Below are positions 1-5,444 of a DNA stretch of 12,528 bases, piece by piece. Position 1 is the first letter of the stretch; every line of letters begins with the position of its first letter. A model generated the notes under the pieces. That model was given only the letters and a program-made list of their open reading frames with translations, was not told the DNA's origin and did no database searches. The DNA comes from Desulfocapsa sp. (GTDB lineage: Bacteria > Desulfobacterota > Desulfobulbia > Desulfobulbales > Desulfocapsaceae). The translations under genes were made by a program, and so were the position numbers. Location: contig DAOWDZ010000168.1 in assembly GCA_030638765.1 (NCBI GenBank), forward strand, positions 1-12,528, given 5' to 3'.

Positions 1-993
1 CTGTTTCAGATCCCCTGCGACATCCAAGGAAAAGGCTGCAATCTCTGTTTCTCCAAAACGCACCTGTTCTGCCAGAACCCTTGACCCCTGTTCCAGTTGA
101 AATCCTTTTTGTGACAACAGTCCTGCGAATTCAAATCGAAGGGAAGAAGCGCTGCCCCCTTGCCCGACAAAATCCGTAACACTTAGCGTTGCTACAATTG
201 CTCTCTCAGGTCTTTTTAGTGGGATTGACACACTTACTGATAAGAGGCCACTGACAGGCACGCTTTGCCTTGGTTCAGCTCCTTGACGAAACAGAGCATT
301 AATCATTTCCAGATGCAGCTTTCCTTCTCCGGTAAATTCCTCAGGACTCACGGCCATACTCATTTGAGCATCTTCACTATTGTCCTTCCACACACTCAGT
401 GTTGCTTCAGCATGAGATGAATCCGGACTTCGTAACGTAACAAGCAACACAGTATCCGCCGAGGCTTCAATTGTCGCAGATAGATCAAGTGTGATATCCT
501 TGATAACAGCTTCAAATTGAATTTTTTTCCCACTAATTTGTGGCGGAAAATCACCATGAAGTGCAACTTGTGCAATTTGAATTCGCTCCGGTGGAATACG
601 TCTACGCAGATCGTCTTTAAGCAGGATAATCTCTTCAGGAAACTCAATTGCTTTACCCGATGTCTTGCCTAACCGAGATAAGGTTAGATCCATATTCTTA
701 ATATCAAGCAGCTTCCCCTTTCCTGTTGTCAGCAGTCCCTGCATATCGTATTGAAAAGAGACATTGTGGAGTATGGCTTCCACGGTGTCACCCTCCGATG
801 ACTCCCACACGGTCGTCAACTCATCAATTGTCATCTCCTTAAAACTAATATTCAGGCCACGAACAGTGGTGCCATATGCTCCAAGTTTCTGAAGAAGGAA
901 GTCTGTTGTCTGATCAAGATAGAAAAATCGTATCGCCACCAATAGAACACAGGGCAAGAGCAGCAGAATGATAACTGTTTTCCATATGCGCAT
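1..993 (-). CDS. AsmA/YdbH-like membrane-anchored envelope protein (C-terminus beyond window)
   Basis: A frame open from ATG at 993 to the window edge gives 331 residues with no stop, so this is the N-terminal part of a longer protein. It begins MRIWKTVIILLLLPCVLLVA, a single hydrophobic segment (about residues 4-20) that would be an uncleaved inner-membrane anchor with the rest in the periplasm. The remainder has no enzymatic motif. It is a run of short alternating hydrophobic/polar stretches (for example around residues 70-110 and 145-190) as in the beta-groove proteins of the AsmA/TamB/YdbH group, which are thought to carry phospholipids across the envelope. A Shine-Dalgarno GAGGA lies at 1003-1007. 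An inverted repeat GGATT-TT-AATCC (994-1005) overlaps it and could hide it in mRNA. The gene lies 100 nt downstream of the fadL-like gene with a terminator between. The YdbH assignment is an inference from shape and context; other AsmA-like or DUF748 families are possible. Confidence 0.6.
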   Translation of the reverse strand, partial: MRIWKTVIILLLLPCVLLVAIRFFYLDQTTDFLLQKLGAYGTTVRGLNISFKEMTIDELTTVWESSEGDTVEAILHNVSFQYDMQGLLTTGKGKLLDIKNMDLTLSRLGKTSGKAIEFPEEIILLKDDLRRRIPPERIQIAQVALHGDFPPQISGKKIQFEAVIKDITLDLSATIEASADTVLLVTLRSPDSSHAEATLSVWKDNSEDAQMSMAVSPEEFTGEGKLHLEMINALFRQGAEPRQSVPVSGLLSVSVSIPLKRPERAIVATLSVTDFVGQGGSASSLRFEFAGLLSQKGFQLEQGSRVLAEQVRFGETEIAAFSLDVAGDLKQ

Positions 994-1032
994 GGATTTT
1001 AATCCTCAACAACTGTTCCTGTAAAACAAAGA

Positions 1033-1064
1033 AGCCCCCTGCCAACACATGTCAGCAGGGGGCT
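1033..1064 (-). terminator. Rho-independent terminator after the fadL-like gene
   Basis: A perfect 10-bp GC-rich stem, AGCCCCCTGC (1033-1042) and GCAGGGGGCT (1055-1064), encloses a 12-nt loop. In the minus direction it is followed by the T-rich run TTCTTTGTTTT. It lies 29 nt past the stop codon of the fadL-like gene and only 39 nt before the start codon of the next gene, leaving almost no room for a separate promoter downstream of it. It fits intrinsic termination of the lipid-uptake transcript, possibly with partial read-through. Confidence 0.85.
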
Positions 1065-1093
1065 CAAAAATGCTACACATTTTCTCCAGACGC

Positions 1094-2338
1094 CTAGAAC
1101 TCGTAACTGAGTCCAACGCTCAACATATGCGCCGCAGCATCGGTGAATTCACCATTAATATCTGTCATTTCAGTACCCTGAACAATTTCACGCTCTTCTT
1201 TATAGTCATACAGGTATCCCACCCCAACTTCCATAACATCGCTTACACGATATCGAACACCCAGGGAATAGAGCCAGGCAGCACTACCGGGAAGTTCAAA
1301 CCCAAGGGTTTCATCCGGGATAGGTGTCTCATCATACCCAAAACCGGCCATCAGAGTAACCTGATCATTAAGGACATAGGAAAGACCTATACGATAGGCA
1401 TCAGTATCTTCCCAATCTTTTGAAATTGGGACGCCATATGCAGCACTCAACACTGGATGTGTAACAGAGGTTACATACCCGATATCAATGCTTTCGTATT
1501 CTGACCAGAAAGTCCTATCCCAGGTCAAATCAATAGTGGTCGGACCAAAGGTGTACGCCAAAGAAAGAGTCAATACTGCAGGAGCAGGGAGATCAACATC
1601 GGCTTCCACATTCATAACATATGTGGAAGGATAATTTGTTCCCATTCTGGCATCACCTTCAAGTCCCAAATCGACATTTGAACGATAGGTCATTGAGATA
1701 TTCATGTCTTTGTTGGGACGAAGTGATGCGGCAAGATTATATCCCCATTCCATTGCATCACCTTCAAGATAGCGGTAAAAGACTACTCCACTTGACTGCT
1801 CTGCGTGGTTGGAAACCTCTGCTGAGCTATAGATCATACGAACACCACCAGCAAGTGAAAACATATCGCTAACGGCATACGATACAGTTGGATTAAGCTC
1901 ATAAACATTAAGAGTATATTCCTGGGCAGTACTTCTTTGGTAAGGGTCTTCCCAACGTTTTGACAAACCATATGGCGCAATAGCTGAAACACCGATACGA
2001 AAATTATTCATATCAGGTGATACCAGAAAGAACGTGGGAAGAAGAAAGTTTTCAGTCTCGGAACTACCGTCCAACGAAGACGAACGATTATCGTCATAGC
2101 TGACAGATGTTAAATGGATATAGGTCAGAGATCCTTCAAAAAGCCAGCCTTCATTCTGTAACCATGACATATTGGCAGGGTTATAATAAGCGGCGTCAGC
2201 ATGGTTTGCAGACGCAATATAGGCTCCAGCTTTTGCCACTGAATCAACGGATTGTTCAGGGATACGATATCCCGACGCCATGGCAGTTCCAGCAATCAAA
2301 ATAGAACTCAGAGCCAGTAAGGAAATTCTCTTTTTCAT
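1094..2338 (-). CDS. OmpP1/FadL/TodX-family outer-membrane channel
   Basis: This 414-residue protein belongs to the FadL family of 14-strand beta-barrels, which let long-chain fatty acids or other hydrophobic molecules cross the outer membrane. A signal peptide (residues 1-21, basic MKKR, hydrophobic core, cleavage after Ala-Met-Ala) is followed by the family's N-terminal hatch region, SGYRIPEQS and the YYNPANM motif (NPA at 53-55). The rest is rich in alternating, aromatic-flanked strands. The chain ends in SVGLSYEF, with the terminal Phe used as an outer-membrane assembly signal. Length is normal for the family (about 400-450). A clear Shine-Dalgarno AAAGGAG at 2344-2350 supports the ATG at 2338. 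It lies 87 nt downstream of the acyl-CoA synthetase on the same strand, which pairs import with activation as in FadL/FadD. The actual substrate (fatty acid, alkane or aromatic) cannot be read from the sequence. Confidence 0.92.
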   Translation of the reverse strand: MKKRISLLALSSILIAGTAMASGYRIPEQSVDSVAKAGAYIASANHADAAYYNPANMSWLQNEGWLFEGSLTYIHLTSVSYDDNRSSSLDGSSETENFLLPTFFLVSPDMNNFRIGVSAIAPYGLSKRWEDPYQRSTAQEYTLNVYELNPTVSYAVSDMFSLAGGVRMIYSSAEVSNHAEQSSGVVFYRYLEGDAMEWGYNLAASLRPNKDMNISMTYRSNVDLGLEGDARMGTNYPSTYVMNVEADVDLPAPAVLTLSLAYTFGPTTIDLTWDRTFWSEYESIDIGYVTSVTHPVLSAAYGVPISKDWEDTDAYRIGLSYVLNDQVTLMAGFGYDETPIPDETLGFELPGSAAWLYSLGVRYRVSDVMEVGVGYLYDYKEEREIVQGTEMTDINGEFTDAAAHMLSVGLSYEF

Positions 2339-2343
2339 CTTTT

Positions 2344-2350
2344 CTCCTTT
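2344..2350 (-). promoter_or_regulatory. Ribosome binding site of the fadL-like gene
   Basis: The minus strand reads AAAGGAG five bases before the ATG at 2338. It is a near-consensus Shine-Dalgarno and fixes the start of the outer-membrane protein. Confidence 0.75.
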
Positions 2351-2365
2351 GTAAAAAATAGTTTT

Positions 2366-2393
2366 TCCGGATTTCCATAAATGAAATTACGGA
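2366..2393 (-). terminator. Weak hairpin between acyl-CoA synthetase and fadL-like genes
   Basis: An imperfect inverted repeat: TCCG + ATTTC (2366-2375) against GAAAT + CGGA (2383-2393), with a 1/2-nt internal bulge and a 7-nt loop. On the minus strand it is followed by AAAAAC and then a T-rich stretch, TATTTTTTA. This could be a weak terminator or a processing/attenuation hairpin in an acs-fadL transcript. The stem is AT-rich and the T-tract is offset, so confidence is low. Confidence 0.3.
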
Positions 2394-2425
2394 TCAGTTA
2401 ATGAGTACAATGTTATACAGTATAA

Positions 2426-4117
2426 TCAGTCTCCGCTATACAGATAACGTTTAATTTTATGAGTTGCAGTTTTTATAAAAGGTTCCCGTCTTTCCACAAT
2501 TCGAGCCAGACGTGAAGCAGGAGACACCTGTTTATTCACTTCCTTTCGCAGGGTTGCACAAAGCTTATCGATATATTCACGTCGTTTAACCCGAGATTGT
2601 CCCTCCGTCATTTCATCAATAAACTCATAGTCCGGGTATATCCAGGCATCAAGTTTACCATTATTTTCAACGATAAGAGATTCAACCACCCAGGTATACA
2701 CATTAATTTTATGTTCGATGGGTTCCGGATACACATTTTCCCCATTGGCCATAACAATAACATTTTTAGAGCGACCACGAATATGTAGATTTCCGACTTC
2801 ATCAATAGATCCAAGGTCACCGGTAATCAACCAGCCATCCTCTGTGATAGCTTCTGCGGTAGCATCAGGATCACCGTAATACCCGAGCATAATATTGGGT
2901 CCGCATCCATAAATATCACCGACTCCACTCTTAAGATCTGGATCGACAATTTTGATTTTAACTCCCTGAAAAGGTTTCCCGGTTGACCCAACGGCGATGG
3001 TGGGATCTCCCACCGGACCACCCGCAAGAATTGGAGCAGATTCAGTCAGGCCATATCCTATTAAATAGGGAAACTCAGCTTCTTTTAAAAATTTTTCAAC
3101 TTCTGGATTCAAAGCAGCCCCGCCTATACCCATAAGCTCCAACTGTCCTCCAAAAAATGCTACCAGCTTTGCTCCAATTTTTTTATAGACAAACTTTCGA
3201 CCAAACGCAAAGCGGCACAGGGTTGAGAGTAAAAGACTTTTTTCAATTTGAGGAAGAACACGCTTTTTATAAATTTTCTCCATAATAAGCGGTACAACAA
3301 ACATAATCTGTGGTTTTTCATGTTCACAGAGTCGTTGTAGAATTGCCGGAGTAGGCGTTTTCCCGGCATAGGCAATCTTACAACCCTTAATCAGAGGAGT
3401 AATAAATCCAAGAGTAAATTCATAGGTATGCGACATGGGCAGAACAGACAAAAAAACATTACCAATCTCAGTATTAATCATGTTCGCCGCACTGTAAGCA
3501 TTGGCAGTGAGATTCTTATGACTGAGCATAACAGCTTTCGAATACCCGGACGTTCCTGAAGTATACAGAATGGAAGCCAGATCGTCTTCTCCCACATCTT
3601 CAAAAACAATCTCCTCCTTACTCTCATCCACGGCGAAATCAGCCATCGCTTTTTTTAGATATGTCGAAAAGAATGTCACCTCAACAACTTCCTGTGTGGC
3701 ACCTGAATCATCAAGTGTGATAATTCTCCTCAATGACTTCTGGTTCAATTCATAAACTTTCTCAATTTGGCGATGAGATACAAAAAGTACAGGTACCTCC
3801 ATTTCGTTCAGAATATGATGCACATCAGCTTCGGGCAGATCAGGAAGAATGGGAACAGCCGTCGCACCTATACGCACAATGGCGAAATAAGCCACTCCCC
3901 AATTGGGTGAGTTTTCAGATAAAATTGCCACCCGATCACCTTTTTTCAGCCCTTCTTTAAGAAGCTGGTGAGCAAGGGCAATGATCCGATTGTAAAACTC
4001 ACGATACGTCAGAGAATCTCCTGCAGCCATTCCGATGGCTGGAAGATCTTCATATCGTTTAACACTGTTATCAAGTATATAATTTAAGGTCATCCGTACA
4101 TCATTCGATTCCGGCAT
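2426..4117 (-). CDS. Long-chain acyl-CoA synthetase (AMP-forming, FadD-like)
   Basis: A 563-residue cytoplasmic enzyme of the adenylate-forming (ANL) superfamily, expected to make acyl-CoA from a free fatty acid, ATP and CoA through an acyl-adenylate. Motifs appear in the usual order: P-loop YTSGTSG (185-191), A5 motif YGLTES (355-360), the ATP-ribose Asp in ITGDLG (431-436), hinge RGRSKN (447-452), and the C-terminal catalytic Lys in THKIKR (Lys554). The segment after the P-loop is SKAVMLSH where PKGVMLTH is usual, a mild variation. Start choice: an upstream in-frame TTG (4138) and an ATG (4129) exist, but the ATG at 4117 has GAGGTG just upstream (4122-4127). The gene has its own promoter candidate and is followed by the fadL-like gene. 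Chain-length specificity is inferred from family resemblance and the FadL neighbour; it could use other carboxylic acids. Confidence 0.92.
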   Translation of the reverse strand: MPESNDVRMTLNYILDNSVKRYEDLPAIGMAAGDSLTYREFYNRIIALAHQLLKEGLKKGDRVAILSENSPNWGVAYFAIVRIGATAVPILPDLPEADVHHILNEMEVPVLFVSHRQIEKVYELNQKSLRRIITLDDSGATQEVVEVTFFSTYLKKAMADFAVDESKEEIVFEDVGEDDLASILYTSGTSGYSKAVMLSHKNLTANAYSAANMINTEIGNVFLSVLPMSHTYEFTLGFITPLIKGCKIAYAGKTPTPAILQRLCEHEKPQIMFVVPLIMEKIYKKRVLPQIEKSLLLSTLCRFAFGRKFVYKKIGAKLVAFFGGQLELMGIGGAALNPEVEKFLKEAEFPYLIGYGLTESAPILAGGPVGDPTIAVGSTGKPFQGVKIKIVDPDLKSGVGDIYGCGPNIMLGYYGDPDATAEAITEDGWLITGDLGSIDEVGNLHIRGRSKNVIVMANGENVYPEPIEHKINVYTWVVESLIVENNGKLDAWIYPDYEFIDEMTEGQSRVKRREYIDKLCATLRKEVNKQVSPASRLARIVERREPFIKTATHKIKRYLYSGD

Positions 4118-4121
4118 GAAA

Positions 4122-4127
4122 CACCTC
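4122..4127 (-). promoter_or_regulatory. Ribosome binding site deciding the acyl-CoA synthetase start
   Basis: The minus strand reads GAGGTG four bases before the ATG at 4117. The earlier in-frame TTG (4138) and ATG (4129) have no comparable purine run in front of them, so 4117 is preferred. Confidence 0.55.
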
Positions 4128-4169
4128 ATGGTAAGCAAATTTAATCGTATAGTTCCTATTTTTAATAAA

Positions 4170-4181
4170 TACTACATAGTA
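4170..4181. promoter_or_regulatory. Palindrome over the acyl-CoA synthetase -10 (candidate operator)
   Basis: TACTA-CA-TAGTA is a perfect inverted repeat with 5-bp arms. It covers the -10 hexamer of the proposed acyl-CoA synthetase promoter, the usual place for a repressor site. Its protein partner is unknown, and a 10-bp palindrome in AT-rich DNA can arise by chance. Confidence 0.3.
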
Positions 4182-4204
4182 CCTAAAAGAAGTTTTTTGG
4201 TCAA
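4176..4204 (-). promoter_or_regulatory. Sigma-70-type promoter for the acyl-CoA synthetase gene
   Basis: Minus-strand TTGACC (4199-4204) and TACTAT (4176-4181) are separated by exactly 17 bases. The -10 ends 58 bases before the ATG at 4117, leaving a leader of roughly 50 nt. The -35 matches 5 of 6 and the -10 matches 4 of 6 consensus positions. It is recognised by pattern only. Confidence 0.5.
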
Positions 4205-4245
4205 TTAAGAATAAGAATAGTCTCCTCACCTCGTAAAATTAGCTA

Positions 4246-4269
4246 TTATTCCACCATATAGCGGAATAA
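4246..4269. promoter_or_regulatory. Inverted repeat next to the carboxypeptidase -35 (candidate operator)
   Basis: TTATTCC (4246-4252) and GGAATAA (4263-4269) form perfect 7-bp arms around a 10-bp spacer. That is one turn between arms, typical of a dimeric regulator site. It ends two bases before the TTGACA of the plus-strand promoter. There is no T-tract on either side, so it is not an intrinsic terminator. The regulator is unknown. Confidence 0.35.
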
Positions 4270-4271
4270 CC

Positions 4272-4298
4272 TTGACAGGTAAAGGCTCAGATTATACA
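4272..4298 (+). promoter_or_regulatory. Promoter candidate for the D-Ala-D-Ala carboxypeptidase
   Basis: A perfect TTGACA (4272-4277) is followed after 15 bases by TATACA (4293-4298). The spacing is short of the ideal 17, so the exact -10 is uncertain, but nothing better precedes the plus-strand gene. The start would give a leader of about 65 nt. Confidence 0.45.
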
Positions 4299-4370
4299 AG
4301 ACAGAATACTCATTTTTCCCATTTGAAATAGTCAAACACGTTCTTTTGATAATCTTTCACCTGAAACTTT

Positions 4371-5444
4371 ATGATAAACACACTGCGTTCATATTCTTTT
4401 ATCATTGCATTAGCCCTCTTCTCTCTTAGCATTTCGGGTACCGTCGAGTGTAAAGCAGGAGTCCCTGTTTTCAATGATGTCGCCAAGTGGAAAACAGCAA
4501 AAAGTGCCTCTGCTCCCCCAGTACAGACTACGGTATCAAAAGCATCAGCTTCCCGTACAGTGAAAATTCCTCCCAGACCCGCCATGGTAACACTGGGTCA
4601 GGTTGGCAACATCCATCACATAAAGAAACGTATAGGACCTCTTGTTACAGCTGCAACTACTAAACGACTCAACCGGAAAATATCGTCACGGGCGGCAATT
4701 ATTATTGATGCCGTAAACGGAAAGACACTCTACTCCAGAAATCCTGACAAACAGAGACAGCCTGCCTCCACCATAAAGGTCCTCACCGGAATGATTGCCA
4801 TGAAATCACTCACAAAGTCAGAGACCGTTTCTGTGAGCAGGAAAGCAGCCAGACAGCCTCGTTCCAAAGTGTATCTTGATCAAAAGAAAAAATACCAGGC
4901 AAACGATCTTATTAATGCAGTGCTCCTTGCCTCAGCAAATGACGCCAGTGTTGCCCTTGCCGAAAGAATTGCCGGAAATGAAAAAGATTTCGCCAAAATG
5001 ATGACCCTTCGGGCAAATCTCTGGGGTGCAAACAATACAGTTTGTAAAACGGCAACTGGCCTCACTGCAAAAGGACAAAAATCCACAGCACGTGATCTGG
5101 CCACTATTTTTCGTCATGCCATGAATGATCCTGAATTTTCCTCAAGAATGAAACGTGTGAAAGCACGCACAACTGAAGGCAAGCTTCTGCGTAGCCACAA
5201 TAAAGCCCTATGGCAGGTCAAAGGAACCCTCGGCGGTAAAACTGGATATACAAATGCAGCCAGACAGACCTACGTTGGGAAATTCAAGCGTGGAAAGGAT
5301 GAAATCATCGTAGCCATCATGGGAAGCGAGACCATGTGGTCAGATATCAAACGACTGGTCACCTATGGTTTCCAGAAAAAAGTTGCCATAAATCAGAAAA
5401 CAGAAGCAATGGGTACTGACATAGAACTCATTGCCGATCTTTAA
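4371..5444 (+). CDS. Secreted D-alanyl-D-alanine carboxypeptidase (peptidase S11 family)
   Basis: A 357-residue penicillin-binding-type serine enzyme that would trim the terminal D-Ala from peptidoglycan stem peptides in the periplasm. All three active-site motifs are present in the family order: SxxK as STIK (Ser133-Lys136), SxN as SAN (188-190), and KTG (290-292) within GGKTGYT. Residues about 8-23 are a hydrophobic signal segment. Cys27 is preceded by Glu, so it is not a proper lipobox. Residues about 28-100 form a basic linker rich in Lys, Ser, Ala and Thr before the catalytic domain. Only 65 residues follow KTG, so the C-terminal PBP5 beta-domain and membrane-anchoring helix of DacA are missing; a soluble periplasmic form is likely. 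The ATG at 4371 is the first start after an in-frame stop (4362-4364), with no clear Shine-Dalgarno. It converges with dnaE2 and overlaps it by four bases. Confidence 0.9.
   Translation: MINTLRSYSFIIALALFSLSISGTVECKAGVPVFNDVAKWKTAKSASAPPVQTTVSKASASRTVKIPPRPAMVTLGQVGNIHHIKKRIGPLVTAATTKRLNRKISSRAAIIIDAVNGKTLYSRNPDKQRQPASTIKVLTGMIAMKSLTKSETVSVSRKAARQPRSKVYLDQKKKYQANDLINAVLLASANDASVALAERIAGNEKDFAKMMTLRANLWGANNTVCKTATGLTAKGQKSTARDLATIFRHAMNDPEFSSRMKRVKARTTEGKLLRSHNKALWQVKGTLGGKTGYTNAARQTYVGKFKRGKDEIIVAIMGSETMWSDIKRLVTYGFQKKVAINQKTEAMGTDIELIADL

Noticed and set aside
1049..1423. Plus-strand ORF of 124 codons
   Set aside because: It begins inside the terminator hairpin and runs antisense to the fadL-like gene. 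The protein is low-quality and matches no family.
4310..4585. Minus-strand ORF of 91 codons in front of the acyl-CoA synthetase
   Set aside because: It is antisense to the start of the carboxypeptidase, whose signal peptide and catalytic motifs are certain.
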